A stretch of 64,000 nucleotides of DNA, taken from NCBI RefSeq assembly GCF_026212465.1, contig NC_080055.1, forward strand, positions 18,075,662 through 18,139,661, read 5' to 3'. Shown here piece after piece: positions 24,650 to 37,945 of the stretch; positions within the stretch are counted from its first letter, which is position 1, and the number at the start of each line of letters is the position of its first letter. Position numbers and translations under genes: made by a program. Under the pieces are notes generated by a model. That model ran no database searches. It was not told the DNA's origin and worked only from the letters and a program-made list of their open reading frames with translations. The DNA is from Amaranthus tricolor. Taxonomy: Eukaryota; Streptophyta; Magnoliopsida; Caryophyllales; Amaranthaceae.

Positions 24650-26050
24650 ATTAGTTCTCCTCTGGTGGCTTTTATAAGTTGGCAAGAGACATCTGAAAGG
24701 TATAGGACACCCAAGCGAGATTTGTCAGATTGAGTAAACCTCATTTTCATATTTTACCTCATTCTTTTAAGTTTCTGACCTTAGTACAAGAAACCAAGGA
24801 CATAAAAAAGAAATCAATAACCATAATGACATAATAACTTGATTTCGAAATTCACAATGATTGACGACTTTCTTGTTCCGTCTGATTTCGAAATTACATC
24901 ACTCAAGCACATATCTACAACACCATTCACCAAGCATGCCCGCCCGGCCCCCTTGCCGAAAATGCGATTCTTTATAATTTTAGCTTTGGCCCTTCTCAGT
25001 AATATATTATATAATTTAAAGAATATATAATTATAACAAAAATTACTATAGATCAATGGTTGAGATAACATATTTGTAACTTAAGGTTAATGGATTAAAT
25101 CCAAATCTGAACTATTATGTTTTAGTAGACTAATAAATTTTATCAATACTATAAAGTCATTATTATTTATCTTTCATAATATCACATTCTTCTTTTTTTT
25201 TAGTATGTATGTTTAGATCTTTGCTATTTTAATTTTAATTGTGTTTTTTTCGACTTAAAAGGCAAATATATAGAACAAAAACACTTAGTTTTTTTTCAAA
25301 AGGAGTAATTATAGGGAAGTTCCAACTCTATTTGTTAAATACAATTTTTACTATGATTCAAGTTCATTTCAATCTATAAGATTTTAGAATTTTCATAGTT
25401 TAACTAGTTTTTTATATAATAAATAATTTGTTAATATATCGATAATTTAGCCCCCTAACTCGAAATCTTTGCGTCGCACTAGTCACCAAGGTTAAATTTT
25501 TCATAAAGATTGACGACTCTCCAGTTCCCACTAAATGGTGTAGATAAAAATTGAAGAGGGTCCTTACAAGTTGGGTTATTCTGCCCTAGAACCGAAGGGC
25601 CAAGAGTCATACCTCATGCAATTAATACGAATAATATTGATGAATTTAGTTACCAAAATCATCTTTAACCATAGGCAAACCTAGTTGGTTGCATGGGGCA
25701 TCTCTTAAGAAAAATGAAAGACATGAGCTTTGCCGGAATCAAACTCACAATCCTCCACTAACAAATGTGGTAGACATGCCACTGTATTGTGTCAATGTTT
25801 TTGATAGACTTGTTGTGTTTTGTTTAAGTATAGAAAATATAATAAGTGAAGAAAAAACATTTATAACGGGAGGCAAAAATTTCAAGTTTCAACCAAGGCT
25901 TGATTTTAAATTTGTCCATAATTTCTATAAATTTGTTTAGTTTTATAATTAAATTGAATTAGTTTCTAATTTTTGTAGAATTTTAGGGGTTCATTTTAAA
26001 TTTTTGTTTAGAATATTGAATTTTGTGAGGATTAAATTATATGTTTGTGT
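24650..26050. other. Gene-free interval
   Basis: AT-rich sequence with short ORFs only. No motif of a known family was recognised. The stretch 25450-25560 (CCCCCTAACTCGAAATC) may be an old hAT-MITE tail but lacks a partner end. Confidence 0.4.
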
Positions 26051-26054
26051 GTTA

Positions 26055-26318
26055 CTCCCTCCCTTTTGTTTTTATTTTTTGTATTTTGACTTTTATAATC
26101 AACTTTTTAAAACTTGATTATATTTAATACCAAATATATGAAATTATGTGTTTTTATGACTTACTTTTACGAAAATACAATGTAGTGCAAATTGACCAAT
26201 GAAACTTAATTTTATGTTTTATCACTTAAATTGTAATAGTTTTAAACTATTATTGATCAAAGTTTATACATGTGACCATAATAAAAGTTAAATAGCAACA
26301 ACAATAAGAAGAAGAGAG
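26055..26318. mobile_element. Candidate Stowaway-type MITE
   Basis: The left end reads TA/CTCCCTCCC and the right end GAAGAGAG/TA, giving a TA target duplication (26053-26054 and 26319-26320) and a weak terminal inverted repeat of the CTCCCTCC type over 264 bp. The inverted repeat is poor beyond the first eight bases. Confidence 0.45.
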
Positions 26319-26454
26319 TATTATCTTGATTGGTGGGAACTAAGGAAATAAAAATAGTTCCTTAATTTGAAAATTAAATCTTACATTGCTCTTATCATTT
26401 TATGAGAGATATAGCATTTATTAACAAATAAAAAAACTAGCTAAATATTTATCC

Positions 26455-26603
26455 GCCCTCGTTGTGTTATTCATATTGTTAATTCCATCTGCCGCTCTAT
26501 TTTGTGGTTTGGTATTCATGATTCGCATAAGCCTGGTCATGTAAATTGGGATGTTGTTTGTCAACCAAAAAAGCTAGTGGATTGGGAATTCGAAACCTTC
26601 AAG
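26455..26603 (+). pseudogene. L1-type LINE ORF2 fragment, left of the CACTA insertion
   Basis: The plus strand reads HKPGHVNWDVVCQPKK followed by a GLGIRNLQ-like stretch after a frame change. This is the junction typical of plant non-LTR reverse transcriptase ORF2 just before its zinc-binding C-terminal part. The frame is interrupted exactly at the CACTA insertion and resumes at 44334. Confidence 0.65.
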
Positions 26604-27237
26604 CACTAGTAGAATTAATCAAATTTGCTGCTACTGTTTGCTGCTTAAATCCCAAACATAGCAAAAAGTCCACTTAATGCTACTATTTTAACAAATTCAC
26701 AACAGAAATTCTAATTAATCTTTTGATTTAGTTTTTACTACAATTATTATTAATCCTTAACTAACAAAAGCATAGTAAGAATGTATGTAATAAATGATAT
26801 GGTTGCAATATACTTTTGCCAGCTCATTGCCTTTTTGTCTATTAAAGAATACAAATTTATTAATTAAAAGAAAATTCTGCTCAAATCCCTCACAATTCCC
26901 TCATTATGCTGATTTCCTACAAATCGCCATTCTCGACATCACAAACCCATTCAATTCCCTTAAAATTATTAATCTCGTTTCCTGCAAATCGTAGAAAATC
27001 TACATCATTATCAACTAAGAGTTTATACAACTATTTGTTGAGATTTTAATTTTTCATTCCATTCCATTCTCGACTTCATCATATTCTCACTTATGCCAAT
27101 TAACGAGTAGATCGAGAACACCAATTGAATTTCTAATCACAACTTTCTAACTCTTATTTATTCAGCTTATTGTTAACTCTTATTTCTAACTTATTTGATT
27201 CCTAATAATAAGATTTGTCTTGTTTGTATAGCATATT

Positions 27238-28940
27238 TGTAACATTCGTTTTTTTTTAAAAAAAAAATAATAATAATAATAAATTAATAAATAAATAAAT
27301 AAATAAATTTTAAAAATAATAATAAAAAAGAACTCCCCATTAACAATTAACTTCCAACTTCTCCCTCTAAATCTTATAACTAACCTCACTTACCTACTAT
27401 AAATTAAACCAATTACCCTTAATTCATTCACATTATTACTCATACTTCCTTTTTCTCCTACAAACTACTTCCTCCATCTCCCATTTGCTTAAAATTCAGT
27501 CAAGAAAATGCAAGATTTGGATATTAAAGACAGCGGATTCGTAGATAGAGATTATTAAGAGCGTACGTTGTCTAGGATCGTGTGACAAGGTAAATTCTCA
27601 ATGTCCATCTAATTAGGACTATCCCGTTAGTGTTGTGTGCTACGTGATAATTAATGTGTTTAAATAGGATGCATGATTTTATATTTTATATATTCTCAAA
27701 TTATATTTACTATTATTTTGTCAAACTTGAATTTATAATTACTATTTTGATAAAATTTATATTATTATTTTGATAACGAAATTAGATACGAAAAGAGAAA
27801 TATTTATAATATTATTATTTTGATGAAAGTTATATTGTTGTTTTAATAATGATTTAAATGCGATTGAATTTAAAGGAGAAATATCTATAATATTAATTCC
27901 TATTGCCACCAATTGATATTAGAATGGTGATTTAAAAAATGAGATTTCAGTAAAATATTCCTGAGATATATATATTTGATGGGAAAATTTATGATTATAA
28001 AATAAAATGTATAATGTATGTTTGATTATATGTTTGTGTTCTCGCGACTAATTATTAAAATATATTAAATCACGTAAAGTGTAACACGAGGTAAATGAAG
28101 CTCTTATATTTGTTGTGATCCAAGTATAAGGGTGATGAACAGGTTGTTCTGTTTGGTTAGTATAGTTACCGACATGTATTATTATTTCTGATACTTGATA
28201 CGATGTTTGGTCTTCCTTCTATTTGTTGTGATCCAAGTAGAAGGGGTGTGCACACTAGGGTTCCCTGAGACTACTCTGCTGGCCTTGAATTATTTGGGGT
28301 GACGACCTCTTGATGAAGTAGGTATAGGGGTAAAGCCTTGGCCTACTGGCGTTCTCGTTCCCTCAAATTAAAAAAAAATTGATTATGTGTTTTTTATTAT
28401 TAAATATCAAATTAATAAATTGGTTTATGTGATATTATATATTTTTTTTTCTCAAATTGTTTTCTTTTAAACTCAGCTATATATTATTTTCTAAAATTAT
28501 TTTCAATTTGATTATATTTTATTTTCTTAAATCATTTTCAAACTTAATCATTTTACGGGATGGAGTTGGAATTACTCAGTTTTCTGATTTTGGTAGTTTT
28601 TCCCTTGTTTTTCTTGCATTCTTATGTTGCAGGTTATTGATTGCGTGGGAATCGTGGAATGAGTATCACCTAAAAACATAGCTTTTATTAGAGTCGTAAT
28701 TCAGTTTAAATTTTACTTTAAGTTGTTCAAATTTTATATGGACATATATTGCGTTCAGTCTTTTCTTATGTTGTAAACCCTCTGTTGGATTTAAAGTTAT
28801 TAAGTTATCTCTTAGTCGTTAAGCCTTACATTTATTTTATTAGAAATAGATGTGGCGGTAACACTCCCATAAGTAGGTTTTGGTTCATGTTTTCCATTAA
28901 CGTTGTTTTCAAAAGTTCGACCTATTCTGAGGGTGTTACA
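27238..28940 (+). repeat. 5' LTR of the Gypsy element
   Basis: TG...CA boundaries with the 6-bp inverted ends TGTAAC/GTTACA. A TATAAAT box lies at 27398-27404 in the U3 region. The motif TTGTTGTGATCCAAGTA occurs twice (near 28110 and 28220). Confidence 0.95.
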
Positions 28941-28943
28941 AAG

Positions 28944-28956
28944 TGGTATCAGTAGC
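28944..28956 (+). promoter_or_regulatory. Gypsy primer binding site with one extra base
   Basis: TGGTATCAGTAGC begins three bases after the 5' LTR. Compared with the usual initiator-Met site TGGTATCAGAGC it has a T inserted after position 9. Confidence 0.75.
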
Positions 28957-29224
28957 TTAGGTTTGTTTTGGTCAAATCTTAGGGTCGTTTAGGAATTAAA
29001 GTTGATAAAGGCTTAAATTAAAAATAGGTTAAATGGTACAAGGTAAAAATTATTTTAAATAATTTAAGTAAGTTATAAAATTAAATAAATTATGAGAGTG
29101 GGGACGAATGGGTTTATTGTTTTGAAGTACTTTTAAGTTAAGTACTTAGTAGTAGTGTGTTATTTCTTTTAATTATATTTTCGTTGTATTTCGTTTTTTT
29201 TTGTTAGTTGCCTCGATTTCGTTT

Positions 29225-32200
29225 TTGGGGATGGATTGGTTAAAGAAGTATCAGGCTAAAATCCATTGTGCTAAACAGAGAATTACCTTTAGAGGCCCTA
29301 AGGAAAATAAACTAACCTACCAAGAAACTACTTCCGAGCCACCAAAGACCTAGCTTATCTCCGCCCTAAATCTCCAGACCCATCTTAGGAAAGGCTACCC
29401 CGTATATTTGTGTCATGTAAAGGACACGAGCATGAAAGAGGACGAGATAGGAGAGATACCTGTAGTTAAGGAGTTTGTTGATGTGTTCCCAGATGAGATT
29501 CTAGAGATGCCAGCTCTGAGAGAGTTAGATTTCAAGATTGATTTAGTTCTTGGAACAGGACCCATTTCAAAGGCACCTTATAGGATTGCACCTGCCGAGT
29601 TGCAAGAGTTGAAGGTACAACTTGAGGATTTGTTGGATAAAGGATATATAAGACCAAGTGTATCACCTTGGGGAGCCCCAGTATTATTTGTTAGGAAGAA
29701 AGATGGTACATTGAGACTATGTATTGATTAAATGGATTTAAATAGTGTGACGGTGAAGAATAAGTATCCACTTCCTAGAATTGAGGATCTATTCGATCAA
29801 CTTAGGGGTGCGGGAGTATTTTCAAAGATTGATTTAAGATCTCATCAATTACGAATTGCAGAAGGAGGATATAGCCAAAACAGCTTTTTGAATGAGGTAT
29901 GGCCATTATGAGTTCACAGTCATGCCCTTTGGACTCACTAATGCGCCTGCTGTCTTTATGGACCTTATGAATAGGACTTTAAAGCCTTATTTGGATAAGT
30001 TTGTAGTTGTTTTTATTGATGATATTTTAGTATACTCTATGAATCGAGAAGAGCATGAGACTCATTTGAGGAAAGTTTTAGAGATTTTAAGAGAGAAATA
30101 AGTTGTATGCCAAGTTTTCAAAATGTGAATTCTAGTTGGAAAAGTAGCATTTTTAGGGCATGTAATTACAAAGGATGGAGTAATGGTAGATCCCTCGAAG
30201 GTTCAAGCAATACTGAACTGGCCTACACCTACTAATGTGACAGAAGTGAGAAGTTTCTTAGGTCTAGCCGGATACTATAGGAGATTTGTGAAAAATTTCT
30301 CGAGAATCGCTCAGCCTATCACTAATTTGATGAAGAAGACCACTAAGTTTCAATGGGATGAGAAGTGTGAAGCGGAATTCCAAGAGTTGAAATCAAGGCT
30401 TACCTCTGCTCCTGTGTTGACCTTACCGAATGAAAGTGGAGAATATGAGGTTTATACAGACGCATCTAAGAATGGACTAGGTTGTGTGTTGATGCAAGAT
30501 GGGAAAGTAGTAGCATATACTTTACGACAACTTAAGCCGCATGAGAAGAATTACCCCATACATGACTTAGAATTGGGAGCTGTAGTCTTTGCATTGAAAA
30601 TTCGGAGACATTATTTATGTGGAGTAAAGTGCAAGATTTATACTGATCACAAGAGTTTGAGGTTCTTGTATACTCAAAAGGAGTTGAATATGAGACAAAG
30701 ACGATGGTTAGAACTCATTAAGGATTATGATCTGGATTTGAAGTATTGTGAAGGAAAGGCAAACAAGGTAGCTGATGCTCTGAGTAGGAAGTCAATTCAT
30801 ACAATGAATGCATTAATTTTAGCAAATGAGTTATGTGAAGAGATTCGTAGGATGAACTTAGAAGTGGTAGAGTATGGATATGTGGGTACTCAATTGAATA
30901 GAATGACGATTGAATCCGATATTCTTAGGAAATTAGAGTGAAGCAAGTTGTGGATAACTTGTTAACTAAATTGAAGAAGTTAAAGGAGGATGGTCAAGCA
31001 CCTGAGTTCGAAAGTGATGAAAATGGCGTAATGAAGTATAAAGGAAGATGGTGCATATCGCATGACGAGGAGCTTAAGACTAAGATTATGACTAAAGCCC
31101 ATAATTCCCCATACTCAATACATCCTGGTGGTGATAAGATGTACAAGGATCTTAAGAAGAACTTTTGGTGGCCCAACATGAAGCGTGAAGTTGCAGGCTG
31201 TGTGGCGAAGTGTCTAACATGTCAGAAGGTGAAAATTAAACATATGAAGTTGGGGGGAAAATTGCAACCATTAGAAGTACTTGGATGGAAATGACGATTT
31301 CAATGGACTTTGTAGTAGGATTGCCAAAGTCAAAAACAGGGAAGAATGCCATATGGGTGATAGTGGATCGATTAACAAAAACAGCAAGGTTTATAGCGAT
31401 GAAGAATACTTGGACAATGAAACAGATGGCAGACGCGTATTTTCAGGAGGTAGTGAGATTGTATGGTGTGCCTAAGGACATTGTATCAGATAGAGATTCG
31501 AGGTTTCTGTCCAAATTTTGGAGGATGTTACAAGAAGCAGTGGGCGCGATACTAAAGTTCAGTACTGCATTCCATCCAGCAACAGATGGTCAAACAGAGA
31601 GAACGATTCAGACTCTTGAGGATTTGTTAAGAGCATGTGTTATGGATTTTGATGGATCCTTGGAGGATAATTTGACGTACGTCGTAGAGTTTTCTTACAA
31701 TAATAGTTTTCATTCTAGCATTGGAATGGCACCTTACGAAGCCCTATAAGGGAGAAAGTGTAGGAGTCCTATATGTTGGAATGATGTTAATGAGTCGATG
31801 GGATTAGAACCAGACATGATTGAGGAGACTACAAAGAAGGTAAGGATGATCCAAGAACGTATGAGGGGCACGCAAGATCGACAGAAGTTGTATGCAGACA
31901 AAAGGAGGAGAGCATTAGAGTTTGAAGTAGGTGAAAAAGTTTTGCTCAAAGTTTCACCAACCAAAGGTGTCATGAGATTTGGTAGGAAGGGTAAATTGAG
32001 TCCTCGTTTTATAGGTCCTTATGAAGTATTGGAACGAATTGGGGAAGTAGCCTATAGATTAGCCCTACCTATGAACCTAGCCAAAGTCCACAATGTCTTC
32101 CATGTATCCCAACTCCGAAAATATGTCCATGACCCTTCCCATATCATACAACCTGAAACCATTGAACTTGATGAAACCCTTACTTTTGAAGAAAAACCAA

Positions 32201-32355
32201 TAAAAATCCTTGATACCAAAACAAGATGTACCCGGAACAAGGAAATTAAGTTGGTCAAGATATTATGGACGAACCAACAAACCGAAGAAGCCACATGGGA
32301 AACCGAAGTTGACATGAGAAAGCGATATTCCGAACTTTTCGAACAGGTACGTTGA
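29225..32355 (+). pseudogene. Gypsy pol: protease tail, RT, RNase H, integrase, chromodomain
   Basis: Order on the plus strand: LGMDWL (protease C-terminal end, 29225), RT with PYRIAPAEL and [15 protein letters not shown] (29408-29731), FIDDILVYS active site (about 30010), RNase H with [14 protein letters not shown] (30183-30941), integrase zinc region with HPGGDKMYKDL and CLTCQ (30938-31294), integrase core with DRDSRF and HPATDGQTER (31285-31749), and a C-terminal chromodomain with EATWETEVDMRKRY (to 32355). Breaks include a TAG near 29350, a TAA at the end of the LRLCID motif, frameshifts near 29860 and 30941, two stops near 30100, and frame changes at 31290 and after 31749. The chromodomain marks a chromovirus; RT motifs fit the Tekay/Del clade. 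Not functional. Confidence 0.9.
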
Positions 32356-32470
32356 TTTTCGAGGACGAAACTTTTTAAACTAGGGGGGGTGATGCGAGTC
32401 TATCAAACCGTCCATTATTCTTTTAAAACATCAGTAGTTAACTTTAAGTTCGAAGACGAACTTTTGTTTT

Positions 32471-32483
32471 AAAGGGGAGTGTA
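32471..32483 (+). promoter_or_regulatory. Polypurine tract of the Gypsy element
   Basis: AAAGGGGAGTGTA directly precedes the 3' LTR, where plus-strand synthesis would be primed. A second purine run, CTAGGGGGGGTG (about 32381-32392), lies 90 bp earlier. Both are preceded by similar GAGGACGAA/GAAGACGAA sequence. Confidence 0.7.
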
Positions 32484-34275
32484 TGTAACATCCGTTTTTT
32501 TTTTTAAAAAAGAATAATAATAATAAATAGATAAATAAATTTCAGAAATTTTAAAAATAATAATAAAAAAAAAACTCCCCATTAACAAATAACTTCTCAC
32601 TTCTCCCTCTAAATCTTATAACTAACCTCACTTACCTACTATAAATAAAACCAATTACCCATAATTCATTCACATTATTACTCACACTTCCTTTTTCTCC
32701 TACAAACTACTTCCTTCATCTCCCATTTGCCTACTATAAATTAAACCAATTACCCTTAATTCATTCACATTAAAACTCACACTTCCTTTTTCTCCTACAA
32801 ACTACTTCCTTCATCTTCCATTTGCTTAAAATTCAGTCAAGAAAACGCAAGATTTCGATATTAAAGACAGCGGATTCGTAGACAGAGATTATTAAGAGCG
32901 TACGTTGTCTAGGATCGCGTGACAAGGTAATTCTCAATGTCCATCTAATTAGGACTATCCCGTTAGTGTTGTGTGCAACGTGATAATTAATGTGTTTAAA
33001 TAGGATGCATGATTTTATATTTTATATATTCTTAAATTATATTTACTATTATTTTGTCAAACTTGAATTTATAATTACTATTTTGATAAAATTTATATTA
33101 TTATTTTGATAACGAAATTAGATACGAAAAGAGAAATATTTATAATATTATTATTTTGATGAAAGTTATATTGTTGTTTTAATAATGATTTAAATGCGAT
33201 TGAATTTAAAGGAGAAATATCTATAATATTAATTCCTATTGCCACCAATTGATATTAGAATGGTGATTTAAAAAATGAGATTTCAGTAAAATATTCCTGA
33301 GATATATATATTTGATGGGAAAATTTATGATTATAAAATAAAATGTATAATGTATGTTTGATTATATGTTTGTGTTCTCGCGACTAATTATTAAAATATA
33401 TTAAATCACGTAAAGTGTAACACGAGGAAAATGAAGCTCTTATATTTGTTGTGATCCAAGTATAAGGGTGATTAACAGATTATCCTGTTTGATTAGTGTA
33501 GCTGCCGACAGGTATATATTATTTCTAATACTTGATATGATGTTTGGTCTTCCTTCTATTTGTTGTGATCCAAGTAGAAGGGGTGTGCACACTAGGGTTC
33601 CTTGAGACTACTCTGCTGGCCTTGAATTATTTGGGGTGACGACCTCTTGATGAAGTAGGTATAAGGATAAAGCCTTGGCCTACTGGCATTCTCGTTCCCT
33701 CAAATTAAAAAAAATGATTATGTGTTTGTCATTATTAAATATCAAATTAATAAGTTGGTTTATGTGATATTATATATATTGTTTCTCAAATTGTTTTCTT
33801 TTAAACTCAGCTATATATTATCTTCTTAAATTGTTTTCAATTTGATTATATTTTATTTTCTTAAATCATTTTCAAACTTAATCGTTTTACGGGATGGAGC
33901 TGGAATTACTCAATTTTCTGATTTTGGGAATTTTTCCCTTGTTTTTCTTGCATTCTTATGTTGCAGGTTATTGATTGGTTGGGAATCGTGGAGGGAGGAT
34001 CACCTAGAAACATAGCTTTTTATTAGAGTCGTAATTCAGTTTAAATTTTACCTTAAGTTGTTTAAATTTTATATGGACATAGATTGCGTTCAGTCTTTTC
34101 TTATGTTGTAAACCCTCTGTTGGATTTAAAGTTATTAAGTTATTTCTTAATCGTTAAGCCTTACATTTATTTTATTAGAAATAGATGTCGCGGTAACACT
34201 CCCATGAGTAGGTTTTGGCTCATGTTTTCCATTAACGGTGTTTTCAAAAGTTCGACCTATTCTGAGGGTGTTACA
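32484..34275 (+). repeat. 3' LTR of the Gypsy element with promoter-region duplication
   Basis: Matches the 5' LTR along its length but is 89 bp longer. The extra length comes from a tandem copy, period about 95 bp, starting at 32635 and 32730, each beginning CCTACTATAAAT and so each with its own TATA box. Confidence 0.95.
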
Positions 34276-34581
34276 ATATTAATTCCAAATTTCTAGCTTA
34301 TTGTTTTCTTTTTAATTCCTTTCTGTTGATTATATTTTGTTTTGGAGGAGTTGCCATTGGTAATTTGACAAAGTGGTGTTGTTTGTGATATGATATCATC
34401 ACCGAATGTGTTCTCATTAGTTTGATTGTGGAAATAAGTAGAAGTTCATTTCGATCTTATTAGTTGAGTTAAATTTGCTAATGTTGAATCTTTTTGTTAT
34501 TTGCTAGAGTCCTTATTGTTTGGATCATAGATGCTGCAGGATTATTTAAAATCAAAAATATAACATCATTAAGGAGTATAT

Positions 34582-37500
34582 ATGGCAAAACGTGATTCTA
34601 TTGAATTCATGAATGGAGTTAAGGAGTTTTGCAATTGTGCTTTACAACATTAACAATAATCTAAAAATGATGATTTTTATTGTCCTTTTAGAGATTGTCA
34701 AAATATCGACATCGTGAATAATATTAGGACTTTAAGAGACCATATAATGACACGTGGCTTTAAGAAACAATATTATGTATGGGTATGGCATGGGGAAAGT
34801 CTTGAATTGTGTCGCTATAATGTTGGACAAGCTGTCGAGGTGCAAAGTTCTTCTAGAATTAATAACAACTATATTGAGAGAGGAAATGAGGAGGAGGAGG
34901 AGGAGGAGGAGAAGAGGGTGGAGATAGATAAGGGGGATAAAGAAGGGGAAGATATGGGGGACGGACAGGGTAGTGATGCTAATGTTGATGGTGATCATAT
35001 TAATTATGACGACAATGAGGAAGAGGAGGAAGATGAGGTTATAAACAAAAACGATGATGATGACAATAACCTTGATGAAATGTTAGAAGGGGTGCAAGAT
35101 GATTTGAGTGAAAGGCCTCGTTTATTCAAGAGGTTATTTGAAGCAACTAAAACAAAATTGTATGATGGATGCACTAAGCATACACAAATTTCAGCTGTGG
35201 GACCATTCAACCTCAAATCAAAACATTGTTGGACAGATGTTAGTTTCATGGAGTTGTTAGAATTTTTGCAAAGCTTGTTGCCCGATGGTCATGTATTGCC
35301 GAAGTCAACTTATTATGCAAAGAAATTGATGTGCCCTTTAGACCTAGATTATATAAAGATAGATGCTTGTCTAAATGATTGTGTATTGTATCGGAATGAA
35401 TATATGAATTTAGATGAATGTCCTCGTTGTGGTGAGTCCCGTTATAAGATTTCAAATGATTTTGTTCACGTTAAGAGGGACAAAAAAGGTCCATTTGTGA
35501 AGAATATGTGGTATATCTTCCGGTAACACCAAGGTTGAAGCGCTTGTTCTCCATAGAGAGTGATGCTGATAAATTAAAGTGGCATTGCGAGAAGAGCAAG
35601 AAAGGACAATTAATAAAGCATCCTTTTGATTCCTTTCAATGGAAAGAATTCGATGCCAAGCACGAAGAATTTCATAAAGAAGGAAGGAATGTGAGACTTG
35701 CACTGTTTACCGATGGAATGAGTCCGTTTGGTAATCTTAGTAGCTTACATAGCACTTGGCCACTATTTTTAGTGATTTACAATTTGTCTCCTTGGTTGTG
35801 CATGAAGCGCAAGTACATGATGTTGTCACTTTTGATATCAGGGCCGAAACAACCTGGAAATGATATAGATATTTACCTTGCACCCCTTGTTGAAGAATTG
35901 GTGAAGTTGTGGAATGAAGGTGTTTCGGTGTTTGATGCTTATGGTAATGAATCTTTTTTATTACGTGTCATGCTCTTTTGAACTATTAATGACTTTCCAG
36001 CTTATGGAAACTTGTCCGGATATAAGGTTAAGGGAAAAAAGGCATGTCCTATTTGCAAGGATGATACCCAATCATTATACTTGTCACATTCTAGGAAATA
36101 TGTTTACATGACTCATCGAAGGTATTTAAATAAATTTCATCCTTTTCGTAAGAAAAAAGTCCCTTTCAATGGAAAGAATGAAGTTATTGAGCAGGTGAAG
36201 GATATCCAAAATGTGTTTGGAAAGGGTGTTAAAACTAAAGTCTTTGATGGTCTTTATAAGACGTCAATATTATGGACTCTACCATATTGGAAAGACTTAC
36301 CGGTTAGACATTGTCTTGATGTAATGCACATCGAAATAAAATATATGTCATGATATACTTGGCACATTATTAAATATACCGAATAAGATAAAGGATCATG
36401 TGAAAGTTCGTAGAGACATGAAAGATATGAAGATTCGACCAAAATTGTGGCGAATTGTGAAAGAAAGGACAAAAGAAGCAAAAAAGTTGTCTACTTATTT
36501 GCCTCCTACTTGCTACACATTATCCAAAGTGGAGAAACAAATTTTCCTTGAGTGTTTGAATGGAATTAAGGTCTCTACAAGATACTCTTCAAACATTCGA
36601 ATTGTTTCCTGAGGAGGCTTTAAGCTAAGCACAATGAAATCTCATGATTTTCATGCCATAATTCAAGTATTCTTGCCCATTGCAATCTGTGCAATTTTGC
36701 CAAAGCATGTTAGGATAGCTATCACAAGACTTTGCTCATTTTTCAATACAATATGTATTAAGGGCCTTGATCCGCATAAATTAGATTCTTTACAAGATGA
36801 CATCACTGTGACACTTTGCCAATTTGAGATGTATTTGCCACCGTCATTTTTTAATATCATGGTTCATTTAGTTGTCCATCTTGTTCAAGAAATAAAGTAT
36901 TGTGGTTCTGTATTTTTCAGATGGTCATACTCTTTTGAAAGACAAATAGGAGGATTGCGAAAGAAGGTTAAAAATCTAGCACGCCCAGAAGGTAGTATCA
37001 TTCAAGCGATGGTTACCGAGGAAATTGGTGAATTTTGTTCTGAGTTTATTGCTGAATTGGGGTCAATTAGGCTGCCTCAATCTCGACATGAGGGAAGACT
37101 TGTAAGCAAGGGTATAGTTGGTTTTAAAATAACATAGTCAGGCTCATCTTGCTGTGTTACACCATGCTATTGATGCATATCCTTATGTGGAGCAGCAAAA
37201 GAGAGAATTGAGAGTTAGGTTCCCATCTAAGGGTGAGAGGGCATTGATGCAAGAGCATAACTGCACCTTTATTGAATGGTTTCATGATCATGTTATGAGT
37301 GAATTATTAGAGAAAGACCATAAAATCTCTGATACGGTGAAATAGTTAGCATTCGGCCCATGTGATAGTGTTCATTCGTATAAAGGATACGATATCAATG
37401 GCTACACATTTTACACTGAGTGTCAGGATAGAAAGTCTAGGACAACCCAAAATAGTGGAGTTATACTTGTTGCTTCATCTAGAGAGTATGCTAGCGCCAA

Positions 37501-37945
37501 AGATAAACCACCCATCACGGTAACTCAGTCATATTATGGGATCATCGAAGAAATTTGGGAGCTTGATTATGGTGGCTTTACGATTCCTCTATTTAAATGC
37601 AAATGGGCGGATAATAGTAGGCGTGGCTTTTATAGAGATGAGTATGGTTTTACTTTAGCAAACATGAGTCGTTTTCATGACACAGAGGAACCCTTCATAA
37701 TTGCATCAATAGTAAAACAAGTGTTCTATGTTACTGATTCTGTTGACAAACAATGGTCTTTAATTCTTCAAGCAAAACGACATATATTAGGCAATGGTGA
37801 TGTTATTGATGAGGAAGAGTACAATGAATTTGAGGATACCCCTTCTTTCTCTATTCCAGAAAACTCATCAATTGATGGAACTGACATAGATACACATTAT
37901 ATGCGCTCTGCTCACCAAGAAGGAATAACTGTGATTGAATCTTAG
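34582..37945 (+). pseudogene. CACTA TNPD-like transposase (Transposase_21, DUF4218, DUF4216)
   Basis: It starts at ATG 34582 with an N-terminal transposase-associated domain (FYCPFRDCQN, HIMTRGF, VWHGES), which is broken by two early stops near 34651. An acidic linker and the Transposase_21 region follow (34714-36353: YNLSPWLCMKRKY, GNLSGYKVKGKKACP, VRHCLDVMHIE). Next come DUF4218 (36634-37137: FHAIIQVFLPIAI, GSVFFRWSYSFER) and DUF4216 (about 37350-37945: SYYGIIEEIWELDYG, KCKWADNSRRG, KQVFYVTD). Frame changes occur near 35515, 36360 and 37140. Stops include TGA at 35979, in place of a codon usually Trp, and TAG near 37343. This is the main transposase of En/Spm-type elements. It is dead here. 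Confidence 0.9.

Larger units (their letters stand above)
27238..34275 (+). mobile_element. Ty3/Gypsy chromovirus (Tekay/Del-like), gag deleted
   Basis: LTRs at 27238-28940 (1703 bp) and 32484-34275 (1792 bp) both start TGTAAC and end GTTACA. The target duplication ATATT is exact at 27233-27237 and 34276-34280. The 3.5-kb interior carries a protease tail, RT, RNase H, integrase and chromodomain, all with breaks. Gag and most of protease are absent. The LTRs are close: over roughly 430 bp from 27661 only about two differences were seen. This is therefore a fairly recent insertion into the CACTA leader region. Confidence 0.95.

Noticed and set aside
34732..35249. Minus-strand frames opposite the acidic linker of the CACTA transposase
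   Set aside because: Leu/Ser-rich shadows of GAG/GAT repeats on the coding strand.
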